Positions 1-8,372 of a DNA stretch of 64,000 nt are shown one piece after another. Each line of letters starts with the position of its first letter. Position 1 is the first letter of the stretch. This stretch comes from Sphingomonas sp. PP-CE-1A-559 (lineage in GTDB: Bacteria > Pseudomonadota > Alphaproteobacteria > Sphingomonadales > Sphingomonadaceae), in the NCBI RefSeq assembly GCF_004340965.1, contig NZ_SLYA01000001.1:744001-808000 (forward strand). The letters run 5' to 3'. The position numbers and the translations under genes were made by a program. The notes beneath the pieces are model-generated. The model searched no databases. It had not been told where the DNA came from and worked only from the letters and a program-made list of their open reading frames with translations.

Positions 1-2
1 CC

Positions 3-680
3 GCGCAGGACGCGCCGACGGATGCGGCGATCGTCGTGCCAGCGCATACCGAGATGGTATTGCGCCTGGACGAGGAGATCGCGTCGGATCGCGCACGCGT
101 CGGGCAAACCGTCGCAGTATCGGTCGCGCGGGACGTGATCGTCGATGGCGCGGTGTTGATCCCGCGTGGGGCTCCCGGCGTCGGCGCGGTCACCTTCAGG
201 ACCGGCAAGGGCGCGTTCGGCAAATCCGGCAAGCTCGATATCGAACTGCGCTCGGTCGAAGTCGGCGGTCGCAGCGTGCCCGTCGTTGGTCGCTATCACG
301 CCGCCGGTGATGGTCGGACCGGCGAGACGATCGGCACCATCATCGTCGGCGGCGTCGTCGCGGGAGCGTTCGTCACCGGGCACAACGCCGTGTTCGAGGA
401 AGGGCGCCAGTTCACCGCGTTCACCGGCGAGGCGACCCGGATCGCGCGCCCAGCGATACGGATGGCCCGGTACGCACCGCCGATGCCGCCCGCTGCCGTG
501 TCGTTCGCGCGAGGTCCGGCCCTAGTGTCGCCATCCTACGCGACCGTGGTCTATAGTCCACCGGCCGCGATGGCCATTCCACCAGCCTACGTAGCCGATG
601 GCAGTTTCGCCCAAAAATTGGCTGCCGCCCAACCCGTTCGCGGTGGCGATCCGCGGCTGGGGTGGACGATCAGCGACTAA
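3..680 (+). CDS. Hypothetical secreted/periplasmic beta-rich protein, 5' end outside window
   Basis: The frame is open to the left edge of the window, so the true start lies upstream. An internal GTG at 36 is in frame but need not be the start. The visible part (about 225 residues) has alternating hydrophobic beta-type segments (VLRLDEEIA, VAVSVARDVIVDGAVLIPRG), a GKSGKLDIEL stretch and a glycine-rich hydrophobic segment (GTIIVGGVVAGAFVTG). This resembles sphingomonad periplasmic proteins with a TrbI/VirB10-like 'resistant to trafficking' beta domain. The C-terminal 70 residues are Pro/Ala-rich and low in complexity. No catalytic motif was seen and no function is assigned. Confidence 0.75.
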   Translation, partial: AQDAPTDAAIVVPAHTEMVLRLDEEIASDRARVGQTVAVSVARDVIVDGAVLIPRGAPGVGAVTFRTGKGAFGKSGKLDIELRSVEVGGRSVPVVGRYHAAGDGRTGETIGTIIVGGVVAGAFVTGHNAVFEEGRQFTAFTGEATRIARPAIRMARYAPPMPPAAVSFARGPALVSPSYATVVYSPPAAMAIPPAYVADGSFAQKLAAAQPVRGGDPRLGWTISD

Positions 681-890
681 CGTCCGGCCTTCACCGCCGT
701 CTGCCCGAGCAGCGGATCCTTCGCTTCGTCGGTGATAGGCTCGATGCTGTCGTCGATCGCCTGCCCTCTCGTACGCGGCGATCGTCGCCACTCGAGCCGC
801 AATCGCCTTGATCGTGATGTCGGGCCCGGCTTCTTCTGGAAGCAGCGAGATCTTGTGGCGTTTTGACGAGGGCCGGTTAAAAAATTTAAT
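677..890 (-). pseudogene. Frameshifted remnant of a small conserved-looking protein
   Basis: Read on the minus strand, one frame gives a protein-like stretch (KFFNRPSSKRHKISLLPEEA then GPDITIKAIAARVATIAAYE). A second frame resumes with AIDDSIEPITDEAKDPLLGQ and runs to a TAG at 679-677. The two parts read as one roughly 70-residue protein broken by a single-base indel near 757-772. No ATG starts the first part. An ATT at 890-888 follows a GGAG at a start-like distance, as if ATG had been lost. The stop overlaps the stop of the plus-strand gene next to it. A sequencing error is the alternative to a real frameshift. Function unknown. Confidence 0.45.
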
Positions 891-1341
891 CTTAGGAATG
901 CTCCGCGATTGGGTTGCGTCGGAGGTGGGGCAGGGGCCGTGGTCGGCAAGCGAGACGTTACCGGGGATTCCATCTCTGGCTCAGCGGTAAGGAAAATACG
1001 CTTTGCAACGTCGCGAATCTATGCGAGGGGAGCCGCATACCCGGTATTCAGATTGCCCGGACGCCCCGCTCCATTGGTGAAGCGGAGACGAGCCCGGCCA
1101 CGACGTTGGAGAGGGGATAAGGCGGAAGAGCGACCCGAACGAGGACGCATCTTCCGCCGTCCTTCTCGCGAAACACCGATAACGCCGTCAAACCCGTAAG
1201 ACATTGCTTCGCAGCGGTAATGTCGATCGTCATCCATACGCCGTCGGCTCGTCGCAGGTCGGTCAGGAATGAAGCTTTAGCTTGTCTGGTATGCCTGGTT
1301 TGCCGTAGCGTAAGGCCTGTTTCGACTTCGAGGTATTGCCG
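891..1341. other. Intergenic stretch with no supported gene
   Basis: This gap of about 450 bases lies between the remnant above and the MFS carrier. Short frames exist on both strands, but none has a ribosome binding site plus a protein-like composition. A minus-strand frame at 1233-1048 (MTIDITAAKQCLTGLTAL...) looks slightly protein-like but has no recognisable start context. I see no tRNA, repeat or terminator here. Confidence 0.5.
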
Positions 1342-2643
1342 ATGGCCGCAGCGTATCAGTCCCATCCCGAGATCGCTGACGCGTTGGCGATGAAGCGACG
1401 GGGCCTGACGCTCGCGCTGCTCACCTTCACCTATTTCTTCAGCTACATGGACCGCCAGATCCTCGCCATCTTGCTCGAGCGGATCAAGGCGGACCTGCTG
1501 CTGACCGATACGCAACTCGGGTTGCTGTCCGGACTCGTGTTCGCGATTTTCTATGCGACGCTCGGCATTCCGGTTGCGCGACTCGCGGATCGGACCAGTC
1601 GGCGCAACATCATCGCGGCCAGCCTGACGATCTGGAGCGCGATGACCGCGCTGTGCGGGCTCGCGCAGAATTTCACGCAGTTGATGCTGTTCCGGATCGG
1701 CGTCGGGATCGGCGAGGCGGGGTCGAGCCCGCCCAGCCATTCGATCATCGCCGATCTCTACCCGCCCGAGAAGCGCGCCAGTGCGATGGCGGTGTATTCG
1801 CTCGGTGTAGTGCTCGGCGCAGGCTTCGGCACGCTGATCGGCGGCGTCGTCGCGCATAGCTATGGCTGGCGGGTCGCGATGATGACCGTTGGCCTGCCGG
1901 GGATCGTGCTTGCCGTCCTCGTCCGCCTGTTCATGGTCGAGCCCCGCCGCGGCCTGTCCGACGCCGCCCGCGCGGTGGCGACGCCGATGCCGAGCGTCGT
2001 GCAAGGGTTTGCGTCGATGTGGGCGAGTGCACCCGCGCGGCATCTGGTGGTCGGCGTTACGCTCACCTCGATGATCGGCTACGCGCTGACCGGTTGGGGC
2101 CCGAGCTACATCCAGCGCTCGCTTGGCATCTCCATGCTCGACATCTCGCGCTACATCGCGTTGCCCGGCGCGCTGTTCGGCGCCATATCCGCGCTCGCAG
2201 GCGGCAAGATAGCCGACGTGCTCGCCAAGCGTCACGGCCTCCACGTCCAGGCCTGGGTCGTCCTCGTGATGAAGGGCCTGTCGCTCCCGTTCGCGCTCGC
2301 CTTCTACCTGATCGACGCGCCGGCCATCGCGGTCGGCAGCTATTTTGTCTCGTTGATCTTCGCCAACTCGTATCTTGGGCCAAGCTTTGCGCTGATCCAG
2401 CACCTCGCCCCTTTGCAGATCCGTGCGATGTGGGCGGCGATCACGCTGCTGGTGATCAATCTCGTCGGGTTGGGGCTTGGACCGACATTGGTCGGTTGGC
2501 TCAGCGATCTGCTGAAGCCGGGGTTCGGTGAGGATTCATTACGCTATGCGCTGATCATCATCGTGTTGATGACGCCGTGGGCGCTGTTCCACTATTGGCG
2601 CGCCGGGGTCCTGCTCAAGCGTGCCGAGGATGCTGCGAGGTAA
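1342..2643 (+). CDS. MFS transporter, 12-TM spinster/sugar-phosphate type
   Basis: A 433-residue secondary carrier of the inner membrane. Hydrophobic segments spaced through the whole length fit twelve helices. The loop after helix 2 carries the MFS motif (ARLADRTSRR, near residue 85), and the second half repeats the pattern. GIGEAGSSPPSHSIIADL near residue 125 is typical of spinster-like and Sphingomonas MFS proteins linked to aromatic or hydroxy-acid uptake. The ATG at 1342 is preferred over an in-frame TTG at 1336. The substrate cannot be told from sequence. The gene stands alone and is followed by a family A palindrome. Confidence 0.85.
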   Translation: MAAAYQSHPEIADALAMKRRGLTLALLTFTYFFSYMDRQILAILLERIKADLLLTDTQLGLLSGLVFAIFYATLGIPVARLADRTSRRNIIAASLTIWSAMTALCGLAQNFTQLMLFRIGVGIGEAGSSPPSHSIIADLYPPEKRASAMAVYSLGVVLGAGFGTLIGGVVAHSYGWRVAMMTVGLPGIVLAVLVRLFMVEPRRGLSDAARAVATPMPSVVQGFASMWASAPARHLVVGVTLTSMIGYALTGWGPSYIQRSLGISMLDISRYIALPGALFGAISALAGGKIADVLAKRHGLHVQAWVVLVMKGLSLPFALAFYLIDAPAIAVGSYFVSLIFANSYLGPSFALIQHLAPLQIRAMWAAITLLVINLVGLGLGPTLVGWLSDLLKPGFGEDSLRYALIIIVLMTPWALFHYWRAGVLLKRAEDAAR

Positions 2644-2656
2644 CTGTCCCTTCCCT

Positions 2657-2738
2657 CGTCATCCTGACGAAAGTCAGGATCCAGGATCACGAGGGACGGC
2701 GTTCGTAGTTATAGGTCCTGACTTCCGTCAGGGTGACC
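2657..2738. repeat. Palindromic repeat, family A (copy 1)
   Basis: Inverted arms GTCATCCTGACGAAAGTCAG and CTGACTTCCGTCAGGGTGAC flank a variable centre. The second copy is at 22044-22125. It sits just after the MFS gene, where it could also act as a transcript-end hairpin. Confidence 0.8.
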
Positions 2739-2754
2739 GGGCGTGGGCGGCAAG

Positions 2755-3147
2755 TCACGGATGCATTGAGCGTGGGTGGGCTGACGAATCCGCCAGCATC
2801 CACGCCAGCGCCGTTTCGCGGTCGTCGAACACCGCCATGTCGTCGCGCACCGACGCGATCCGCTTGACCTGCAGCCGCGCGAGCTTGCCCTCGGTATAAA
2901 GCGCTACCCTGCGCGACTTCAGCGGCATCGACACCGCCACGCGTTGCAGCATCGTAATTACCTCCTGCGGCTGGATCGCGGACTTCGAGAAATTGCAGAG
3001 CAACATGTGGCGCTTGCCCGTCGCCAGCACGCGACGCGCCTCCCGCTCGAGATCGCGCAGGAAGTCCTCGACATGCGCGATAGTCCAGAACCCCGAGGCC
3101 TCGACTTCAATGATCCCCGACCCGAGATCCGTGGTAATACTGTGCAT
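2755..3147 (-). CDS. SpoIIAA-like STAS-domain protein
   Basis: A 130-residue cytoplasmic protein with the alternating beta/alpha pattern of the SpoIIAA/STAS-like fold found in many proteobacteria (IIEVEASGFWTIAHVEDFLR, then HMLLCNFSKSAIQPQEV). Such proteins are usually small regulatory or lipid-binding modules, and the exact role is unknown. The start at 3147 is chosen over an in-frame ATG at 3171 because GGAGG lies at the right distance before 3147. It is convergent with the MFS gene and follows the TetR gene on the same strand after an 87-base gap. Confidence 0.7.
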   Translation of the reverse strand: MHSITTDLGSGIIEVEASGFWTIAHVEDFLRDLEREARRVLATGKRHMLLCNFSKSAIQPQEVITMLQRVAVSMPLKSRRVALYTEGKLARLQVKRIASVRDDMAVFDDRETALAWMLADSSAHPRSMHP

Positions 3148-3234
3148 GACGCCTCCGTTGGGAGGTCGCATCGGGCCACGCGGTTTAACACAAGGTAAGG
3201 AAACCGTAACGGATGCGAACGCACCCGAATGCGG

Positions 3235-4479
3235 TCAGCCTGTCGCCATCCGATCGTCGAACAGGCCGAACATCAACGTCGAGGCGTACATCGCGATCGC
3301 CCGCTCGCGCGGCATCGTCGACGCCCATTTGCGCATGTCGAACGCCGCGTTCTGGAGCGCCATCAACGCCTGTGCGGCGATCAGCGCATCGACCGCGCGG
3401 ATCGAGCCTTCGCCGATGCCGTCCATCATCATCCCCGCATAGCGCCGCGCGATGCCGTTCGATCGATCGACCATCGCGTTGCGCACGCCGACCGGAAGGC
3501 CGCTCAGCGCCGTTGTGCGGAGCAACGGACCCCGTTCGGCGAACTGGACGTCGAGCAAGGTCGCGACGGTGCTCGACAATTTGTGCCAATAGCTCCCGCC
3601 CTCGGCCTCGCCGCGGCTCTGGGCATCGGCGATCGTGTCGAAGCTGCGGCGATAACACGCGATGACGAGATCGTCCTTCGCATCGAGATGGTGGTAGAAG
3701 CTGCCCTTGGTGACGTTCAGCTCGGACGCAATCTTCTGCACCGAGGCGCCGCGATAGCCGAGTTCGTTGATCAGGCGCGTCGCGGCGAGCAGGAACGCCT
3801 CGCGGCCCGGCTCCGCCTCGTCATGGCTGAGGTCGAGCAGGGTAGGCGACCATTCGGCGTTCTTGCCGGCGATGCCGTGCGCGAACACGTCCATCAGCCG
3901 TTCCTCGACACGGCCGTACTGGTCGGGCTCGTAGCGCGTCAGCCAGATCGGCAACCAGAACGTGTTCTCGAGCAGGACATGCGCGCGGGCGCCGTTGAGA
4001 TCGGTCTGCGCGCGCGACGAGGTCGGGCCCCACAACAGGCGTGTACGGCGGAACACCTCGCGCCAGCCCGCCATCAGCCGGCCGCGCATCGGCTCCTCGG
4101 TCGCGCGCAGATCGGAGAGGACCGCGAACGCCTTTTCCTCGCCGCGCTGGATCCGCCCGAGCCGGTCCATATTGAGCGCAAGATAGCGCCGAACGCGTTC
4201 CTCCGGCGTCGCTTCTTCCGCCGCGACGTCGAGCATCGCGATCAGCGATTCGAGCGTGTTCTCGAACGCCGCCGCCGCCAAGTCTTCCTTGCGCTTGAAA
4301 TAATAGGTAACGCTGGTCGTATTGAGGCCGACGCGCCGCGCCACGTCCGCGAACGTCATGCCCTTGGCACTCTGTTCGTTGATCGCTTCTGCCGCCGCGG
4401 CGAGGATCGCGTCACGCTTCGCACGGAAGCGCTTGGTGCCCTGTTCGCTCTCGTCGCTGGCCTCTGCCGGAACCTTCAT
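3235..4479 (-). CDS. TetR family regulator with two fused TetR units
   Basis: At 414 residues this is twice the usual TetR length. The first helix-turn-helix is near residues 18-65 (ILAAAAEAINEQ, then VARRVGLNTTSVTYYFKRKE). A second complete one is near residues 230-275 (FLLAATRLINELGYRGASVQ, then SELNVTKGSFYHHLDAKDDL). Each is followed by its own helical ligand-binding part, so the protein carries two DNA-recognition units. It is divergent from the acyl-CoA dehydrogenase gene with a 156-base gap, and so is the likely local repressor of that cluster, with an acyl-CoA or steroid-like ligand. No internal stop suggests two separate genes. Confidence 0.9.
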   Translation of the reverse strand: MKVPAEASDESEQGTKRFRAKRDAILAAAAEAINEQSAKGMTFADVARRVGLNTTSVTYYFKRKEDLAAAAFENTLESLIAMLDVAAEEATPEERVRRYLALNMDRLGRIQRGEEKAFAVLSDLRATEEPMRGRLMAGWREVFRRTRLLWGPTSSRAQTDLNGARAHVLLENTFWLPIWLTRYEPDQYGRVEERLMDVFAHGIAGKNAEWSPTLLDLSHDEAEPGREAFLLAATRLINELGYRGASVQKIASELNVTKGSFYHHLDAKDDLVIACYRRSFDTIADAQSRGEAEGGSYWHKLSSTVATLLDVQFAERGPLLRTTALSGLPVGVRNAMVDRSNGIARRYAGMMMDGIGEGSIRAVDALIAAQALMALQNAAFDMRKWASTMPRERAIAMYASTLMFGLFDDRMATG

Positions 4480-4576
4480 CGAAACACCCTAACAGCTTCG
4501 ATTTGAAGATACAGTGCTTTTTAGGCGCTTTCAGGGCGGACTTGAAAACATGCTTTCCGGGCCCCTCCACACGCTT

Positions 4577-4592
4577 TACCGAATACGCGGTA
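4577..4592. promoter_or_regulatory. Candidate TetR operator palindrome
   Basis: TACCG, six bases, CGGTA lies in the 156-base gap between the divergent double-TetR and acyl-CoA dehydrogenase genes. It is 44 bases before the dehydrogenase start. Position and symmetry fit an autoregulatory operator, but this is inference from a single site. Confidence 0.35.
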
Positions 4593-4635
4593 TGGTCTAA
4601 CTCGCCTCCAAAGCGATTACGAACGGAGAGCCCGC

Positions 4636-5919
4636 ATGGATTTTACGCTGAGCGAACGAGAGACGTATTTCCGGGATCGGGTCCGGGATTTCATCGATCA
4701 GAATATCCGCCCGCGACAGGCCGATTACGATCAGCAGGCGCATGAGGGCGAGCGCTGGAAGGTGATTCCGGTGATCGAGGAGATGAAGGAGAAGGCCAAG
4801 GCTGCGGGCTTGTGGAATTTCTTCATGCCGCCGCATTCGGGCCAGACTCACGTCGACGACTCGTTCGAGTTCGAAGGCACGCAGCTGACCAATCTCGAAT
4901 ATGCGTTATGCGCGGAGGAGATGGGCAAGGTCAGCTGGGCGAGCGAGTGCTTCAACTGCTCGGCGCCCGATACCGGCAACATGGAGGTGTTTCACCGCTA
5001 TGGCACGCGCGAGCAAAAGGACCGGTGGCTCGGGCCGTTGATGCGCGGCGAGATCCGCTCGGCGTTCCTGATGACCGAGCCTGCGGTGGCATCGTCGGAC
5101 GCAACCAACATCGAGACGTCGATGGTGCGCGATGGCGATCACTACGTCATCAACGGCACGAAATGGTGGTCGAGCGGCGTCGGTGATCCGCGCTGCAAGA
5201 TCGCGATCGTGATGGGCAAGACGTCGTTCGAGGGTTCGCGGCACCAGCAGCAGAGCCAGATCCTCGTGCCGATGGACACGCCCGGCGTGACGATCAAGCG
5301 GATGCTGTCGGTGTATGGCTATGATCATGCGCCGCATGGGCATGGCGAAGTCGTGCTGGAGAACGTCCGCGTGCCGGTCGAGAACGTGCTGCTCGGCGAG
5401 GGGCGCGGGTTCGAGATCGCGCAGGGGCGGCTTGGGCCGGGCCGCATTCATCACTGCATGCGCACCATCGGCGTGGCCGAGACCGCGATCGAGGCCATGG
5501 CACGCCGCCTGCTCGACCGGGTCGCGTTCGGCAAGCGGATCGCCGACTTCTCGGTCTGGGAAGAGCGGATCGCGACGGCGCGGATCGATATCGAGATGAC
5601 TCGTTTGCTGTGCCTCAAGGCGGCGGACATGATGGACAAGGCGGGCAACAAGTCGGCGCAGATCGAAATCTCGATGATCAAGGTCGCCGCGCCGAACATG
5701 GCGCTCAGGATCCTCGACGACGCGATTCAGGCGCATGGCGGCGGGGGGGTCTCGGGCGATTTCCGGTTGGCGCACGACTGGGCGGCGATGCGGACTCTCC
5801 GGTTCGCGGATGGCCCGGACGAGGTCCACAACCGCTCGATCGCGCGCAACGAGTTCGGGAAATACGGCGACTTCCGTAAGGGCGGCGTTTCCAGCGGGGA
5901 TGTCGGGGTGAGCCGGTAG
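4636..5919 (+). CDS. Acyl-CoA dehydrogenase, ACAD10/11 type
   Basis: A 427-residue flavoprotein of the acyl-CoA dehydrogenase fold: N-terminal helical domain (about 1-130), beta domain (about 130-250, [16 protein letters not shown] binding flavin), and C-terminal helical domain ([13 protein letters not shown] through [13 protein letters not shown]). The segment that holds the catalytic Glu in ordinary family members (YEGT) reads ADGPDEVH here, which puts Asp392 at that place by eye, as in ACAD11-like enzymes. With the APH-type kinase downstream this suggests removal of a gamma-phosphate from a phosphorylated hydroxyacyl-CoA rather than plain dehydrogenation. The ATG at 4636 is preceded by GGAGAG. 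Confidence 0.88.
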   Translation: MDFTLSERETYFRDRVRDFIDQNIRPRQADYDQQAHEGERWKVIPVIEEMKEKAKAAGLWNFFMPPHSGQTHVDDSFEFEGTQLTNLEYALCAEEMGKVSWASECFNCSAPDTGNMEVFHRYGTREQKDRWLGPLMRGEIRSAFLMTEPAVASSDATNIETSMVRDGDHYVINGTKWWSSGVGDPRCKIAIVMGKTSFEGSRHQQQSQILVPMDTPGVTIKRMLSVYGYDHAPHGHGEVVLENVRVPVENVLLGEGRGFEIAQGRLGPGRIHHCMRTIGVAETAIEAMARRLLDRVAFGKRIADFSVWEERIATARIDIEMTRLLCLKAADMMDKAGNKSAQIEISMIKVAAPNMALRILDDAIQAHGGGGVSGDFRLAHDWAAMRTLRFADGPDEVHNRSIARNEFGKYGDFRKGGVSSGDVGVSR

Positions 5920-5949
5920 GTTTTCTCCGTCCGTTCGTCCGCTATCCCC

Positions 5950-6033
5950 CGTCATCCCAGCGAAAGCTGGGATCTCCCCATTCGGGTCGCGGCGCCTGCC
6001 AACCGGGATACCCCAGCTTTCGCTGGGGTGACG
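5950..6033. repeat. Palindromic repeat, family B
   Basis: Arms GTCATCCCAGCGAAAGCTGG and CCAGCTTTCGCTGGGGTGAC surround a short centre. It lies between the acyl-CoA dehydrogenase and alcohol dehydrogenase genes. It is related in design to family A but has a different arm sequence. Confidence 0.8.
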
Positions 6034-6109
6034 GATTTGGTGGAGGGGCGGACTTCGGAATGACGGGCTGGGTGGAGTGCCCCGACCACAAGAAATGCGA
6101 AAGGCAGAC

Positions 6110-7192
6110 ATGAAAGCCGCAGTCCTTTTCGAAGCCAACACCCCGCTCACCATCGAGGACGTGACCGTCTCGAAGCCGACGGCGCATGAGGTACTGATCC
6201 GCACCGTCGCGGTCGGCGTGTGCCGGTCCGACCTACATTTTGTTGACGGCGCCTATCCGCACGCGATGCCGACGATTCCGGGGCATGAGGCTTGCGGTGT
6301 GGTCGAGGCGATCGGCGACGAGGTGCGCGGCGTTAAGGTCGGCGACCATGTCGTCACCTGTCTCTCGGCGTTCTGCGGCCAATGCGAGTTCTGCGTCACC
6401 GGCCGGATGTCGCTGTGCATCGACGCCAGCGTGCGCCGTCCCAAGGGCGCCGCACCGCGCCTCATGCTCGGCGACCGGCCGATCGCGCAGATGCTGAACC
6501 TCAGCGCCTATGCCGAGATGATGCTGGTCCACGAACATGCCTGCGTGGCGATCGACCGCGACATGCCGATGGACCGCGCGGCGCTGCTGGGCTGCGCGAT
6601 CACGACGGGGGCGGGGGCGGTGTTCAACACCACTGACGTGACGCCGGGCGAGACGGTGTGCGTGGTCGGCTGCGGTGGCATAGGCCTCGCCGTCGTGAAC
6701 GCGGCGAAGATCGCCGGCGCGGGGAAGATCATCGCGCTCGATCCCGTTCCCGAGAAGCGCGCGATGGCGGAGAAGCTCGGCGCGACACACAGCATCGACG
6801 CGCTGTCCGACACCGCCGCGGACGAGGTCGTCGCGATCACCAAGGGCGGCGTGCACCATGCGATCGAGGCGGTCGGCCGTGCGCAATCGGCGGCCACCGC
6901 GGTGAAGGTCCTGCGTCGCGGCGGCACCGCGACGATCCTCGGCATGATGCCGCTCGGCGAGAAGGTCGGGCTGTCGGCGATGGACCTGCTGTCAGGCAAG
7001 CGGCTGCAGGGCGGGTTCATGGGCTCGAACCGCTTCCCGGTCGACATCCCGCGGCTGGTCGATTTCTACATGCGCGGGTTGCTCGATCTCGACACGATCA
7101 TCGCCGACCGGATGCCGCTGGAGCGGATCAACGACGCGTTCGACGAGCTTCGTCGCGGTGACACCACCCGCAGCGTGATCACATTTTCGTGA
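6110..7192 (+). CDS. Zinc-dependent alcohol dehydrogenase (MDR family)
   Basis: A 360-residue NAD(P)-dependent medium-chain alcohol dehydrogenase. The GroES-like half has the catalytic zinc region (VGVCRSDLHFVDG, PGHEACGVVEAIG) and the structural-zinc cysteines (CGQCEFCVTGRMSLC). The Rossmann half carries VVGCGGIGLAVVNAAKIAGA. The internal ATG at 6110 (MKAAVLFEAN) with AAGG before it is chosen over starts 18-33 bases upstream, because MKAAVL is the usual N-terminus of the family. The stop overlaps the next start by four bases (GTGA), so it is coupled to the kinase gene. It probably interconverts a side-chain or hydroxyacyl alcohol. Substrate unknown. Confidence 0.85.
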   Translation: MKAAVLFEANTPLTIEDVTVSKPTAHEVLIRTVAVGVCRSDLHFVDGAYPHAMPTIPGHEACGVVEAIGDEVRGVKVGDHVVTCLSAFCGQCEFCVTGRMSLCIDASVRRPKGAAPRLMLGDRPIAQMLNLSAYAEMMLVHEHACVAIDRDMPMDRAALLGCAITTGAGAVFNTTDVTPGETVCVVGCGGIGLAVVNAAKIAGAGKIIALDPVPEKRAMAEKLGATHSIDALSDTAADEVVAITKGGVHHAIEAVGRAQSAATAVKVLRRGGTATILGMMPLGEKVGLSAMDLLSGKRLQGGFMGSNRFPVDIPRLVDFYMRGLLDLDTIIADRMPLERINDAFDELRRGDTTRSVITFS

Positions 7193-8253
7193 GCGACGCA
7201 TCGACCAGCATGGTCGGCACGATAGAGGTCGGCGAGCGCGACAAGCTCGACCTCGACGCGCTCGGGGCGTGGATGACCGCTAACGTCCCCGGGTACGCTG
7301 GCCCGCTCACCTACGCGAAGTTCGCCGGCGGCCAGTCGAACCCGACCTACCGCCTCGACACGCCGGAGTGCGCCTACGTCCTGCGTCGGAAACCGTTTGG
7401 CCCGATCCTGCCGAGCGCACACGCCGTCGATCGCGAATACCGTGTGATCGCCGGGCTACATCCGACCGGCTTCCCGGTCCCACGGCCCTATGGCCTCTGC
7501 GAAGACGCGGCCGTGATCGGCTCGGCCTTCTACGTCATGGAGATGGTCGAGGGCCGGACGATCTGGGACGGCGCGATGCCCGGCGCGACTCCGCCCGAGC
7601 GCACCGCGCATTACGAGGCGATGGTCGACACGCTCGCCGCGCTCCACAACACCGATTACGCGGCGGCAGGGCTCGGGGAGTTCGGCAAGCCCGGCAATTA
7701 TTTCGAGCGCCAGGTCGGCCGCTGGACCAAGCAATACCGCGCCGCCGAAACCGAGCATATGGACTCGGTCGAGCGCCTGATCGAGTGGCTCCCGCGCACG
7801 CTCCCCGAGCAGACACGTACCGCGATCGTCCACGGCGACTACCGCATCGACAACATGATCTTCCCGCCGTCGGAGCCGAAGGTCATCGCGGTGCTCGACT
7901 GGGAATTGTCGACGCTGGGCGATCCGCTCGCGGACTTCTCGTATTTGCTGATGAGTTGGGTGACCGAACCCGAGGGGCGTTCGGGCGTGCTTGGCATGAC
8001 CGGGCCGGAGACGGGCATTCCGACGATCGAGCAGGTCGTAGACCGCTATTGCGCCGCCACCGGCCGTGACGGCGTGCCTGATCTGAACTGGTATTTCGCC
8101 TACAACCTCTTCCGCCTGACAGGCATCGTTCAGGGCATCAAGAAGCGCATCATCGACGGCACTGCGTCGAGTGCGCAGGCGGAGAAGACGGTGGCGAAGA
8201 TCCACGGGCTCGCGGACGCGGCTTGGGGCTTCGCGGTGAAGGCAGGGGCCTGA
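7189..8253 (+). CDS. APH-family phosphotransferase, ACAD10/11 kinase-domain type
   Basis: A 354-residue kinase of the aminoglycoside-phosphotransferase fold. The catalytic loop HGDYRIDN is near residue 221 and the metal-binding loop LDWELSTLGDP near 243. YVLRRKPFGPILPSAHAVDR near residue 60 is characteristic of the ACAD10/11 kinase domain and its bacterial stand-alone forms (such as LvaA of the levulinate pathway in Pseudomonas putida). That group phosphorylates the 4-hydroxyl of 4-hydroxyacyl-CoA before elimination. The GTG start overlaps the dehydrogenase stop. It is not expected to be an antibiotic-resistance enzyme. Confidence 0.85.
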   Translation: MSDASTSMVGTIEVGERDKLDLDALGAWMTANVPGYAGPLTYAKFAGGQSNPTYRLDTPECAYVLRRKPFGPILPSAHAVDREYRVIAGLHPTGFPVPRPYGLCEDAAVIGSAFYVMEMVEGRTIWDGAMPGATPPERTAHYEAMVDTLAALHNTDYAAAGLGEFGKPGNYFERQVGRWTKQYRAAETEHMDSVERLIEWLPRTLPEQTRTAIVHGDYRIDNMIFPPSEPKVIAVLDWELSTLGDPLADFSYLLMSWVTEPEGRSGVLGMTGPETGIPTIEQVVDRYCAATGRDGVPDLNWYFAYNLFRLTGIVQGIKKRIIDGTASSAQAEKTVAKIHGLADAAWGFAVKAGA

Positions 8254-8254
8254 T

Positions 8255-8368
8255 TCCTCTCCCGCTTGCGGGAGGGGTTAGGGGAGGGGCTGACCTTCCC
8301 CGGCATGAAACGATGCGGAAAGATCGGGCCCTCCCCCGACCCCTCCCGCAAGCGCAAGGGGAGCAGAA
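8255..8368. repeat. Palindromic repeat, family E (copy 1)
   Basis: Arms CCTCTCCCGCTTGCGGGAGG and CCCTCCCGCAAGCGCAAGGG bracket a centre of about 45 bases. It fills the gap between the kinase and SDR genes. In the SDR reading frame it has no stop and would read PLPLAGGVRGGAD...QGEQKK, the same frame that is translated in carA. Confidence 0.85.
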
Positions 8369-8372
8369 GAAG

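Noticed and set aside
1048..2403. Long minus-strand frame antisense to the MFS gene
   Set aside because: Composition is His/Arg/Asp-rich, with no family motifs and no ribosome site. It is an antisense artefact of GC-rich codon use. Its distal part (1048-1233) is slightly protein-like but without start support.
3229..4506. Plus-strand frame across the TetR gene
   Set aside because: Arg/His/Ala-rich shadow of the tandem TetR, which has clear HTH motifs on the other strand.
7189..8253. Aminoglycoside resistance gene
   Set aside because: The APH fold is present, but ACAD10/11-kinase features and the catabolic context argue for an acyl-CoA substrate.
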